Source: Candidatus Latescibacterota bacterium (lineage in GTDB: Bacteria > Latescibacterota > UBA2968 > UBA8231). From it: a stretch of 64,000 nt of DNA. Position numbers and translations under genes: made by a program. The notes below the pieces were generated by a model. It was not told the origin of the DNA, searched no databases, and saw only the letters and a list, made by a program, of their open reading frames with translations. This document shows, one piece after another, positions 26,455 through 35,500 of this stretch (within the stretch, counting starts at the first letter, position 1; the number at the start of each line of letters is the position of its first letter). The stretch lies in NCBI GenBank assembly GCA_007136405.1, contig SLHA01000010.1, positions 1 through 64,000 on the forward strand, in the 5' to 3' direction.

Positions 26455-27705
26455 ATGAGTGAACTGACGATCATCCTCTCCGGCGTGGGGATGTTCACCT
26501 TGGTGGTCCTGTTGCTGGTAACGATCATTCTGCTGGCGCGTTCATGGCTGGTGCCCACGGGGACGGCGACGATCACAGTGAACGAGGATGCAGACCAGGC
26601 CCTGAGCGTCCCTGTGGGAGGCAAACTGCTCAATGTGCTGGCGGATCGGGAGGTCTTCCTTTCGTCCGCCTGTGGCGGGCAGGGCACCTGTGCCCAGTGT
26701 AAAGTCACCATCGTGCAGGGCGGAGGCGAGATTCTGCCGACGGAGCTCACTCAGCTGACCCGCCGGGAGGCGCGCTCCGGTGTGCGCCTTTCCTGTCAGG
26801 TCGCCGTCAAGCAGGATATGGAGGTGCTGGTACCGCCGGAAGCCTTCTCGGTAAAGAAATATGAATGCGAAGTGATATCCAACCGCAACGTCTCCACGTT
26901 CATCAAGGAATTCGTCGTCCGGCTGCCTGAAGGTGAAATGATGGACTTTCAGCCCGGCGGGTTCATCCAGCTCGATGTTCCCCCCTTCGAATGCCATTTC
27001 GCCGACATGGACGTGGAGGAACCTTTCCGGAGCGAATGGGATCGTTTCGGCATGTGGGATTTGAAGGTGGTGAACCGGGAGCCGGTTGTCCGCGCCTATT
27101 CCATGGCCAACCATCCGGCTGAAGGCAGCATCGTCATGCTCAACATCCGCATCTCCACGCCACCCATGGACCGGAACAAAGGCCGCTGGATGGATGTTCC
27201 TCCGGGAATTGCCTCGTCGTACGTGTTCAGTCGCAAGCCTGGCGATCAGGTCACCATCGCCGGAGCCTTCGGTGAGTTCTATATCCAGGAAACCCAGCGG
27301 GAGATGGTGTACATCGGCGGCGGAGCGGGTATGGCACCGCTGCGATCTCACGTCCTGCACTTGTTCGAGACCCTGCACACGGACCGCAAGGTCAGTTACT
27401 GGTACGGCGCCCGGTCGCTGAAGGAATTGTTCTACGAGGAGGATTTTCGGGCCATAGAGCAGCGGTACGCCAACTTCTCCTTTCACGTAGCTTTGTCGGA
27501 TCCGCAGCCGGAGGATGAATGGACCGGCCATACCGGTTTTATCCACCAGGTGGTCCTGGATGATTATCTGGCCGGTCATCCGGCCCCCGAGGACGTGGAG
27601 TACTACCTCTGCGGTCCGCCGCTGATGCTGCAGGCCGCGCTGAGGATGTTGGATGACCTGGGGGTGGAACGCGAGATGATCCGGTACGACGACTTCGGCA
27701 GCTGA
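26455..27705 (+). CDS. nqrF: Na+-translocating NADH:quinone reductase subunit F
   Basis: This 416-residue protein has an N-terminal membrane helix (5-30), then a ferredoxin domain with 2Fe-2S cysteines C73, C79, C82 and C114 ('[10 protein letters not shown]', 'RLSCQ'). A flavin-reductase domain follows with the FAD-binding 'RAYSMAN' and NADH-binding '[15 protein letters not shown]', ending 'YYLCGPPLM'. It is the NADH-oxidising entry subunit. All cofactor residues are present. nqrM follows after 17 bases. Confidence 0.95.
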   Translation: MSELTIILSGVGMFTLVVLLLVTIILLARSWLVPTGTATITVNEDADQALSVPVGGKLLNVLADREVFLSSACGGQGTCAQCKVTIVQGGGEILPTELTQLTRREARSGVRLSCQVAVKQDMEVLVPPEAFSVKKYECEVISNRNVSTFIKEFVVRLPEGEMMDFQPGGFIQLDVPPFECHFADMDVEEPFRSEWDRFGMWDLKVVNREPVVRAYSMANHPAEGSIVMLNIRISTPPMDRNKGRWMDVPPGIASSYVFSRKPGDQVTIAGAFGEFYIQETQREMVYIGGGAGMAPLRSHVLHLFETLHTDRKVSYWYGARSLKELFYEEDFRAIEQRYANFSFHVALSDPQPEDEWTGHTGFIHQVVLDDYLAGHPAPEDVEYYLCGPPLMLQAALRMLDDLGVEREMIRYDDFGS

Positions 27706-27722
27706 ACGGGAGACGGATTTAT

Positions 27723-28013
27723 ATGGCTCATTTTCTACCAGTGCTGGCCGTGTTCATACTCTCGATGACCGGTATGGCGGTGGGCGTGATCTGCCGCCAC
27801 CGAGCCTTGGAAAAAGCCTGTGGCGGCGGCGGGCAGGCTGCATCGGGAGAGGGCCGGAAGCCGTGCTTGTGCACTGACCGGGGGAACCAGCGCAGACCGT
27901 GCCGGGTGGAAATCCAGGCCTTGCCGCCTGTTGCTGCGCCGACGGAACCGGTAGGCGCCGGTCTGCCGGCGGTTAGCATGCAGACCGGCCGTAGCACCGC
28001 GAAACACGCCTGA
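27723..28013 (+). CDS. nqrM: NqrM-like Na+-NQR maturation protein
   Basis: This 96-residue protein has one N-terminal membrane helix ('FLPVLAVFILSMTGMAVGVI') and then a cysteine cluster 'KACGGGG...PCLC...RRPC'. That is the layout of NqrM (DUF539), a small factor needed to deliver iron to the NqrD/E site. The position directly after nqrF supports the call. The last 35 or so residues, after the cysteines, are Ala/Pro rich and longer than I expect for the family. ATG start behind GGGAG. Confidence 0.8.
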   Translation: MAHFLPVLAVFILSMTGMAVGVICRHRALEKACGGGGQAASGEGRKPCLCTDRGNQRRPCRVEIQALPPVAAPTEPVGAGLPAVSMQTGRSTAKHA

Positions 28014-28031
28014 ACGACCGCATCTTTGACC

Positions 28032-28058
28032 GTCACCGTCGCCGCCGGCGGCGGTGAC
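28032..28058 (+). terminator. Strong GC hairpin after nqrM (terminator-like, no T-tract)
   Basis: The arms GTCACCG...CCGCC and GGCGG...CGGTGAC pair fully, apart from a 3-base bulge. It begins 19 bases after the nqrM stop. No run of T follows, so factor-independent termination is doubtful; mRNA 3'-end protection or attenuation is equally possible. Confidence 0.4.
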
Positions 28059-28105
28059 GTGGGCCTGATCGTGCTGTTGAGGCTGTGCCGGAAGCGGCGC
28101 TGCCG

Positions 28106-28166
28106 GCCGGTGGATACCACCGGCGACCAGCTGCTGTACGGCAGCCTGCCGCCGGTGTCCACCGGC
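28106..28166 (+). repeat. Two related inverted repeats (CCGGTGG/CCACCGG)
   Basis: GCCGGTGG-ATA-CCACCGGC (28106-28124) is a perfect 8-bp stem. GCCGGTG-TC-CACCGGC (28151-28166) repeats nearly the same arms 45 bases later. The shared arm sequence suggests a duplicated element, either a protein-binding site or an RNA hairpin pair. Confidence 0.6.
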
Positions 28167-28374
28167 GCCGATGCATGCCGATTGGTCCTGTTGTCACCGC
28201 CATGTTGTCGTTGTCATGATGTCATCGTCATGCTGCCATTGTCATATTGTCATCGCCGGGTTGATGGATCGCGGGCACGGTTGCCGGGGTACGGCCGATA
28301 CCGCTGATTCTGTGCGGTCTAACGGCGTCGATACCGGGGGGTACCGCCATTCACTGGAAACTGGGGAGCGGATG

Positions 28375-29427
28375 ATGGCAGACATGCCGCAGGCACTTGG
28401 CGAATTTCTGTACCGACATATTCCCACCATCGAGGCGGACATGTTCGAGTTCCTGCCCTTGCAGGAACCGGAGGACCTGCTGTACGCGCCCATGCGGGAC
28501 TATCCGAAGCGTGGCGGCAAACGTTTCCGACCGGCCCTCGTGTTGCTGGCCTGTCAGGCTCTGGGGGGAGATCCTCATCTGGCGGTGCGCACGGCGGCGG
28601 CATTCGAGATGTTCCAGTCGTTTGCCGTGGTGCATGACGACATAGAGGACAATTCGGAGATGCGCCGTGGCCGACCCTGTCTTCACAAGCTGTACGGCGT
28701 TCCCCTGAGCATCAATATCGGAGATGCCCTGTACGCCACGGTATTCCAGATTCTCGAATCCAACCGCCCCCTGCTGGGAGCGGACAAGACACTGGATCTG
28801 ATCGAGGAGATGATACGCGGATCACGCGAGACCTTTGAGGGTCAGGCCTACGATGTCGGCTGGATACGGCAGCATTACATGCCTACCGAAGACGAGTTCA
28901 TGGTCATGCTGCGCAAGAAGACCGGCTGGTACACAGGCCGCGGGCCCTGCACGGCCGGCGCCATCATCGCCTCGGCACCGGAACGCGAGCGGGCCATCAT
29001 CGGTGATTACGGCGAAAACATGGCCGTTGCCTTCCAGATCTGGGACGATCTGCTGAATATCCGCACCACGGATGCCGCGGCCGGCCAGCCTCCGGGGATC
29101 ACGTCCGGGGCTTACGGCAAGGAGCGTGGCGGCGACATCGCGGAAGGCAAGCGGACGCTGATCGTCATCGATCTGCTGAGGAAATGCACCAAGGTCGAAC
29201 GCGGCCTGGTGCTGCAGACTCTTGAACAGGATCGGGACATCACCAGCCGGCAGGACGTGGAGACGGTAATTGGCCTGATCGAACACTACGGTGCCGACAA
29301 GTATGCAGAGACCGTATGCCAGACCAAGGCGTTGGAAAGCCTGGAGTTACTACAGCAGTTGCCTCCCGGCATCGAACGGGACATGCTGGCCGAGATGCTC
29401 CAGTTTCTGATTCGGCGTGCTTTCTGA
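28375..29427 (+). CDS. Polyprenyl (geranylgeranyl-type) diphosphate synthase
   Basis: The second of two in-frame ATGs (28372/28375) has the better spacing from GGGGAG and gives 350 residues; the ORF-track N-terminus is spurious. The first aspartate-rich motif is 'HDDIEDNSEMRRGRP' (D88-D92) and the second is 'QIWDDLLNI'; 'KRGGKRFRPALVLL' is the isopentenyl-diphosphate-binding block. These enzymes chain-elongate allylic diphosphates for quinone tails or lipid carriers. Product chain length cannot be read with confidence. It follows the nqr operon, where a quinone-tail role would make sense. Confidence 0.85.
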   Translation: MADMPQALGEFLYRHIPTIEADMFEFLPLQEPEDLLYAPMRDYPKRGGKRFRPALVLLACQALGGDPHLAVRTAAAFEMFQSFAVVHDDIEDNSEMRRGRPCLHKLYGVPLSINIGDALYATVFQILESNRPLLGADKTLDLIEEMIRGSRETFEGQAYDVGWIRQHYMPTEDEFMVMLRKKTGWYTGRGPCTAGAIIASAPERERAIIGDYGENMAVAFQIWDDLLNIRTTDAAAGQPPGITSGAYGKERGGDIAEGKRTLIVIDLLRKCTKVERGLVLQTLEQDRDITSRQDVETVIGLIEHYGADKYAETVCQTKALESLELLQQLPPGIERDMLAEMLQFLIRRAF

Positions 29428-29488
29428 TCAGCGGCAAGGACCTGCCATATGCCGGCAACACCGGCGGCAGCACGGCCACAGCCGGGTA

Positions 29489-30097
29489 TCAGGCTGTTGC
29501 CGACAGTCCGCCGATCACTTCTTCGGCCAGGTTGTGCAACATTTTCTGCAGGCGGATTCGTCCCCTGTTGACGCGGGATTTCACCGTGCCGACGGGACAA
29601 TCGATGATCTTGGCGATCTCGTCATAGGAGAGTCCGTTGAGGTCGCGCAGCAAGACGGCCTCACGAAACTCTTCCGGAAGATCCTGGATGGCGTCGGCCA
29701 CCGACTGGTGCACCCGCACGGTATCCGTCTTCTCACCGGGCAACTGGCCCTTGTCGACGGGCTCATAGAAGCTGGAGCGTTCCTCGTCCTCATTGGGGCC
29801 GATGGGTATCCAGTGCCACCGTTTGCGCCGCCGCAGTTCGGTTTTGGCCAGGTTGCCGGCAATGGTATACAGCCAGGTAGATACCTGTTCTATGGCCGGA
29901 TACTGGTGGCTGTGCCGCAGACAGCGCAGAAACGTCTCCTGCACGATGTCCTCGGCGGTCTCCCGGTCCGACACAAAACGATAGACGAAATTGTACAGGG
30001 GAGTCCGGTATCGCTGAACCAGCAAAGCCAGGCTATCCTGGTCCTTGGTTGCCTGCATCAATATCTGCTTGTCCGAGAGTTCGGATGGTCGCATCAT
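29489..30097 (-). CDS. ECF-family RNA polymerase sigma factor
   Basis: This 202-residue sigma70-type protein has region 2 at about 20-90 ('LVQRYRTPLYNFVYRFV', 'AEDIVQETFLRCLRH', 'STWLYTIAGNLAKTELRRR') and region 4 at about 135-190 ('QDLPEEFREAVLLRDLNGLS', 'IIDCPVGTVKSRVNRGRIRL'). It resembles RpoE/SigE-like stress sigma factors. No anti-sigma factor gene is adjacent on either side, which is unusual. It diverges from the SEC-C protein gene. The stretch after region 4, 'NLAEEVIGGL', is short. Confidence 0.93.
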   Translation of the reverse strand: MMRPSELSDKQILMQATKDQDSLALLVQRYRTPLYNFVYRFVSDRETAEDIVQETFLRCLRHSHQYPAIEQVSTWLYTIAGNLAKTELRRRKRWHWIPIGPNEDEERSSFYEPVDKGQLPGEKTDTVRVHQSVADAIQDLPEEFREAVLLRDLNGLSYDEIAKIIDCPVGTVKSRVNRGRIRLQKMLHNLAEEVIGGLSATA

Positions 30098-30427
30098 ATC
30101 TCGTCATCCCTTGTCTGGGGGCCAGGTCGGCCTCCCGGAAATTGCGCTGGTCTCGCTGATCTTGCGCGTATCTCTCTTATGTCGCACACTGTTGTTTCCA
30201 TGAAATGATAAAGCAATATTTGTACCCTGGTTCCAGGCAGGCTCGATTCGCCGAATTAGTCCCAAAACAGGCCACACGAGGCCCATTGAAGCCCTGCGGG
30301 ACCCAGGAATCCTCAGAATCCTGATGATGTGCGCCAGAATTCTGACATCCTGGCAGCCGCGGTTACGACTGTGGCCTGAAGGTCACCGAACACTTTGAAT
30401 ATAACTGATATGACGAGGTAACACGTT
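30098..30427. other. Divergent intergenic region (330 bp)
   Basis: This lies between the ECF sigma factor and the SEC-C gene and is unusually AT-rich for this DNA (30190-30240 and 30390-30420). On the plus strand TATAAC (30400-30405) sits about 23 bases before the SEC-C ATG, with only a weak -35. On the minus strand a GGAACC near 30228-30233 could be an ECF-type -35, but the matching -10 is not clear. No small ORF is convincing. Confidence 0.45.
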
Positions 30428-31096
30428 ATGGCACTGCAAGAACGGCTGGAGCGGATGTGCGCCGAGCGCGGCATCGATCGTTTCGAGCCGGAAGAGATCA
30501 TGGAGCTGCTGGAAGATGGTGAATCGGTAGATTGGCTTCTCGCGCAGCTGTTGCCTGCTGCCGAACCGGACCAGACCGGGGAGCTGCGGGAGCTTCTGAC
30601 CGAGATCGCCGCTGAGGTCGGACCTGAACCGGCCGCGGAGACCGAACCGGCGGCCGCAACAGATGCGGCAGCGGAGCCGGACACGGACACGCTTGATCCT
30701 GCCGGCGATGAGGCCGTATCCGGGTTTGATCTGGAGCAGCTGGCCGGGATGCCGCTGCCGGAAGGCGTCGATCCGGAGCAGATGCAGGCACTGCTGCAAT
30801 CGCCGCGGGGAGCGATGCTGGCCGATTTCGGTGCCTTTTGCCAGGAACGGAACATCGACGTCGAAGCCGGCCAGGAGGGTGCCGAGGATCTGTTGCGCGA
30901 AGCGCACGAGGAATGGCTCCAGACCCCACGCGAGGCGCTGGACGGTAGAACACCGTCGGCGGCGCTGGATGGAGGCAGCCTTTTTCCCCGGAAGATCGAG
31001 ACCTATCGCCGCGAAGCGCCGAAGATCGGTCGCAACGATCCGTGTCCGTGCGGGAGCGGCAGGAAGTACAAACGTTGCTGCGGCAGAGGGGGCTGA
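30428..31096 (+). CDS. SEC-C motif protein
   Basis: This 222-residue acidic protein has a C-terminal zinc-binding SEC-C motif '[18 protein letters not shown]', as at the end of SecA and in many stand-alone proteins. The first 190 residues are Glu/Ala-rich and probably helical, with no recognised domain. SEC-C tails commonly bind SecB, ribosomes or other partners. Its stop (TGA) lies one base before the ATG of the RmlC-like gene (TGATATG), indicating coupling. The function of the N-terminal part is unknown. Confidence 0.75.
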   Translation: MALQERLERMCAERGIDRFEPEEIMELLEDGESVDWLLAQLLPAAEPDQTGELRELLTEIAAEVGPEPAAETEPAAATDAAAEPDTDTLDPAGDEAVSGFDLEQLAGMPLPEGVDPEQMQALLQSPRGAMLADFGAFCQERNIDVEAGQEGAEDLLREAHEEWLQTPREALDGRTPSAALDGGSLFPRKIETYRREAPKIGRNDPCPCGSGRKYKRCCGRGG

Positions 31097-31097
31097 T

Positions 31098-31640
31098 ATG
31101 GCCCGTATACGCGACAGTGATCACATCGAGGGCGTCCGGATCGTCGACCCGGAGGCGCATGCCGATGCGCGCGGGCGCTTCGCCGAGATTTTCCGCAAGG
31201 AGTGGTTCCCGCAGCGTGCCTGGACGGAGGTGCAATGGAGCCGCTCCGAATCCAGGGCCGGAACCCTGCGCGGACTCCACTACCATCACCGGCAGGTTGA
31301 CTACTGGCACTGCGCCGGTGGACAGATGCGGGTGGGACTGGTGGATCTGCGCCGGAACTCGCCGACCCGCGGCGTGGCCGAGATCGTCTGCCTGGATCAG
31401 GACACCCTGGGAGCAGTGCTCATACCCGCGGGCGTTGCCCACGGATTCTACGCGGTCACGGACACCACCCTCTTCTACCTGGTAGATAACTATTACGACG
31501 GAACGGATGAACTGGGTGTGGCCTGGAACGATCCGGCGCTCGGGCTGGACTGGGGTGTCTGCGACCAGCCGCTACTGTCCGAGCGGGACCGCCGCAATCC
31601 GCTCATTGCCGACATTCCTCCCGCACAACTTCCGGAGTAG
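31098..31640 (+). CDS. RmlC-like dTDP-sugar 3,5-epimerase family protein
   Basis: The ATG at 31098 gives 180 residues; the ORF-track start far upstream reads the SEC-C gene in the wrong frame. The cupin fold shows 'AGTLRGLHYHH' with the catalytic His, 'VDLRRNSPT', 'PAGVAHGFYAV' and the C-terminal 'WNDPALGLDW', all typical of RmlC. The lysine that normally follows about eight residues after the His ('QxKLV') appears replaced (here 'QVDYWH'). That lysine takes part in the active site, so 3,5-epimerisation of dTDP-4-keto-6-deoxyglucose is not assured. No rmlA, rmlB or rmlD gene is adjacent. Confidence 0.75.
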   Translation: MARIRDSDHIEGVRIVDPEAHADARGRFAEIFRKEWFPQRAWTEVQWSRSESRAGTLRGLHYHHRQVDYWHCAGGQMRVGLVDLRRNSPTRGVAEIVCLDQDTLGAVLIPAGVAHGFYAVTDTTLFYLVDNYYDGTDELGVAWNDPALGLDWGVCDQPLLSERDRRNPLIADIPPAQLPE

Positions 31641-31646
31641 GAAGCC

Positions 31647-32537
31647 ATGACTGTCGATCTGGTCGATGCGCTGATTCGGACCCGGGCGCTGGAGATCGCG
31701 CCACCCGGGCAGATGTTCTGGTACACCTCCGGGACGGTCGGGCCGTATTACATCAACACCCATTTCCTGTGCGGCGGGCCTGTCGTGGCCGCTGAACTGC
31801 TGGCCTGTATCGACCTGGAGAAAGAAACGCCGGCCCGCCTGCCGGGCCAGCTGCGCCGGTTGTTTCGCCGCAAATACGACACGGATACCACATACCGCGG
31901 GGTCATCGATCTGCTGGTGGAGACGATCCGGGCGTCCGATGTCGCCGTGCCGGACTGCGTCTCCGGCGGAGAACGTCGTGACTGGTTCTTTTCCACGGCG
32001 GTGGCGCTGGAGCTGGACCGTCCGCATCTGCTTCTCTACAAGGATCGTGGCATGGTACTCGATGCAGACGGGGCAGGCGGCTCGGTGGGTGGGCTCACCA
32101 CCGTCCACGTCGCCGACCTGGTGACCGAGGCATCCAGCTACACCGGAGCCTGGATACCGGCTGTACAGGCCTGTAGCGCCCGCATGGCACTGAGTGTGAA
32201 CGTGGTGGACCGCGGTCAGGGCGGAATCGAAACCATACAGCGGGCCGGCGTGCCGGCGCAAGCGCTGATCCGGATAGATGCCGCTCTGTTCGGCCGGCTG
32301 CTCGATCAGCGCGCCATTCAGCCTGAGCAGCACCGGTTGCTGACCGCTTACCTGGTGGATCCGCGCGGGGCCATGAAATCTTTCCTGGAAGAGCACCCTG
32401 GCTTTTTGCGGGAGGCGCTGAGCAGCGATGATCCCAGGACACGGGAGCGAGCCAGCCGCCTGATCGCGGAGAATCCTTACGATCTGCATCCCGAGCTACT
32501 CCAGGGCGTCGCCCCGGAACCTGGGCGGAACCCCTGA
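31647..32537 (+). CDS. Orotate-phosphoribosyltransferase-like protein
   Basis: This 296-residue protein follows the RmlC-like gene by 6 bases. The N-terminal part resembles OPRT ('MFWYTSGTVGPYYINT', 'HLLLYKDRG'), and a PRPP-loop-like segment reads 'TTVHVADLVTEASS'. In active enzymes this loop is usually E/D-D-x-x-[ST]-x-G-[GT]-[ST]; here the first acidic residue and the glycine are lost. The C-terminal 90 residues are an extra helical region. It may be a divergent enzyme with another base, or a non-catalytic relative. Family assignment is moderate. Confidence 0.55.
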   Translation: MTVDLVDALIRTRALEIAPPGQMFWYTSGTVGPYYINTHFLCGGPVVAAELLACIDLEKETPARLPGQLRRLFRRKYDTDTTYRGVIDLLVETIRASDVAVPDCVSGGERRDWFFSTAVALELDRPHLLLYKDRGMVLDADGAGGSVGGLTTVHVADLVTEASSYTGAWIPAVQACSARMALSVNVVDRGQGGIETIQRAGVPAQALIRIDAALFGRLLDQRAIQPEQHRLLTAYLVDPRGAMKSFLEEHPGFLREALSSDDPRTRERASRLIAENPYDLHPELLQGVAPEPGRNP

Positions 32538-32539
32538 TT

Positions 32540-35500
32540 TCAGCCGGCAGCCTCCTCCATGGAGGTGTCTTCGTCCAGACGTACGGAGACCAGCTGCGAG
32601 ACGCCCTCCTCCGGCATGGTGACCCCATGCAGCGTATCGGCGGCGGCCATGGAGATCTTGTTGTGGGTCACCATGATGAACTGCGTGGAGCGGGCGAATT
32701 CCCGGAGGACGTTGATGAAGCGGCCAATATTGGCGTCGTCCAGCGGGGCATCCACCTCGTCCAGGATGCAGAACGGGCTGGGCTTGACCAGGTAGATCGC
32801 GAACAGCAGCGAAATGGCGGTCAGGGCGCGCTCACCGCCGGATAACAGCGAGATGGACTGCAGACGCTTGCCGCGCGGTCTGGCGATGATCTCGATCGCC
32901 GCCTCCAGGGGATCGACATCGGCTTCCAATTTGAGGTCTGCCTCGCCGCCGACGAAGAAGCGCGCGAACGTTTCGCGGAATTTGCTGCGGATCTGCTCGA
33001 AGGTGTCGGTGAATATGCGACGCGCGGTGCGGTCGATGAGGCGCAGCGTCTTGGTCAGGTCTTCGGCGGCAACCACCAGGTCATCCCGCTGCTGGCACAG
33101 GAAGTCGAACCGTTCCTTCTGCTCTTCATACTCCTCCAGCACGCCCAGGTGGACCGAGCCCAGGCGGGTCAGCGACTGGCGCAATGCGCCGATCCGCTGC
33201 TCCACGGCTTCCTGGTCCACCGCTTCCTCCACGGGCCCCAGTGCCTCCACATCCGTGTTCGCCTCTTCCTGCAACCGTGACCGGATGTGGGTAGCCTGAC
33301 TCTGCAGTTCGGCCACCTGCATCTCCACCTGGTGGTGCCGTTCGCGCTGCGCATTGAGTTCGCGCTGCATGCGGCTGATCTCCCCTTCCAGCTGGCGGGT
33401 ACGCGCGTTGAGGCCGGCCCAATGCTGCTGGCGCCGATCCCGCTCGGCTTCCAGTTTATCCCTTTCGGCGTGCAGATCCTCCAGCTCAGTCTCGATCTGC
33501 TGGCGTTCGTCCACGAGCTGACGGTGCTGCGCCGAAGCCTGTTCGCTTTCCTGGTCCAACCGCTGGATGGTCAGCTCCAGGCTGCGCTGGAGCTGCTCCA
33601 GGCGTTCCGCATCCCGGTCCAGGCTATGCACCGTCTCCGCCAGCCTGGCCCGCTCGACCCGGATGGCAGCCAGCTGGCTCTGTTGTTCCTGCCTGACCGT
33701 TTCCTTCTGCTGCAGGCGCTGCGCGCCCGACTGCAGCGCTGTTTCCAGTTCCCGGGTCGCTGCCTCCCGGGCGTCCAGCTCGCTCTCCACGAGGTCCACA
33801 GACCGCTGGAGTTCGGCGCGGCGATCGTCCAGTTGCCGGCGTTCGGCTTGCAGTTGCTCCATCCTTCGCTGGTGGTAGGCGGTGGTCTGCAAGGCGCGTT
33901 CCTGGCGCTGGCTCAGGGTCCTCTTCTGCTCATCTGCCACCGTCATCCGTTCCGACAGTCCAGCGGCACGCTGCGCGAGCACCGCCTGGCGTAGCGTTCC
34001 GGCCTGTAGCGATCCAGCTACAGCAGCCGCACGGGCGCGCTGCTGGGCGTGCACGCGGCGCCAGGCACGGATTTCCTGCCTGCGACCGAGCAGAGAGGCT
34101 TCTTCGCTGGTGCGCGGTCCGCCCACGACACGGCCGTACAGGTCCAGCGCATCTCCTGAGGGCGTTACGAAACGCAGGCTGACCTCCTGCCGTCGCAGGC
34201 GCAGAGCCGTATCCAGATCCTCCACCAGGAAGGTGTTGTGCAGCAGGCAGTCGATCAACGGGACGATCTCGGGGTCAGCATTCACGAAGCTGCGCATGGG
34301 TCCGATGACACCGGGCATGGCCGGCAGCTGCACCGGGGACGACTGGGGTGGCAGCTGGGCGCACAGGGCATACATGCCGGCACGACCGGCCTTCTGTTGG
34401 TGCAGGAAGTCCAGGGCGCCGCCGACAGGGGTGTCATCGCGTGCGACCAGCGCCTCCAGCGCTTCACCCAGAGCCGCCTCGACGGCTGGCGCGTAGGGTT
34501 GCTGGACATCCAGCAGATCCCCCAACACGCCGTGGAACACCCCGGTGAACGGCGAGTCCAGCATGAGCGTGCGCACGCCGCTGGAATAGCCTTCGTACCG
34601 TGCGCGGACGTTCTCCATGGCTTGCAGGCGGGCCTGGCTGGTGTCGCCGTCGCGCTCCACGCGGCTGTGCTGGCGCTGGAGCCGCTCCACCGCGGCAGCC
34701 GCAGACCGAACGGCGCCGTCCGTACGCTGCACCAGTGCATCCAGTATCTCCCGTTGTCGACGCGCTTGCAGCAGGTCTGCCGCCACCTGTTCGGTTTCGT
34801 CACGGGCCGTGGACAACTCGGCGGACAGCTCCTCCAGTTCCGCGGCCACGGTGCGGGAGCGCTGGTCCTGGGCTTCGTGGTCGGCGCGCAGACGCTCGAG
34901 TTGCCGGCTCTGACCGGCCTGCTGCCGCAGCACCTCCATCTGTTCGCGCTGCCGGTCTTCCTGTTCGGCCCGCAAGGTGGCGTATTCCTCCTCGACCTGA
35001 CCAGCCAGTTCCTCGCTGGATTCCAGCCGTTCATCCAGTTCCTCGAGCCGGGTCCGGGTTCGGGTCAGGGTTGCGGTCGCTTCCTGGTGCTGCGCGCGGG
35101 CGGTTTCCTGCTGTCCGGCCTGCTCGCGGCGTTCCCGGGCGGCACGCTCGATCACGTCCGCGGCGGACTGCAGACGTTCCCGCACGGCTACCAGGCGACG
35201 GTCACGGGTGTGTATTTCCTCCGCCTTGGTCTGGACCAGCCCGCCCATTTCCTGCAAATGCCGCTCCGCCTCGGTTTCCTCCAAACGCAGCTGTTCCAGC
35301 GTGGCTTCGTTACCGGCCAGACGGGTCTGGCCCTCACGGATCGTCCGGTCCAGTTGCTCGAGCTCCGCCTGCAGCGGGACCGCGGCATCGCGCCGGGCGA
35401 AAAAACGCACCCGGCCGAGGCGCAGTTCCAGCTCGTCAAATTCCTGCTTCAGATTCTGGTATCGCCGGGCCCGCCCAACCTGACGGCTCAGGTAATCTAC

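Larger units (their letters stand above)
28014..28374. other. Hairpin-rich spacer (361 bp) between nqrM and the prenyl synthase
   Basis: No credible gene is seen. The left part holds three GC-rich inverted repeats (28032-28058, 28106-28124, 28151-28166). The centre (about 28190-28260) is a low-complexity run of TTGTCAT/GTCATC words. The ribosome binding site GGGGAG of the prenyl synthase is at 28363-28368. Confidence 0.6.
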
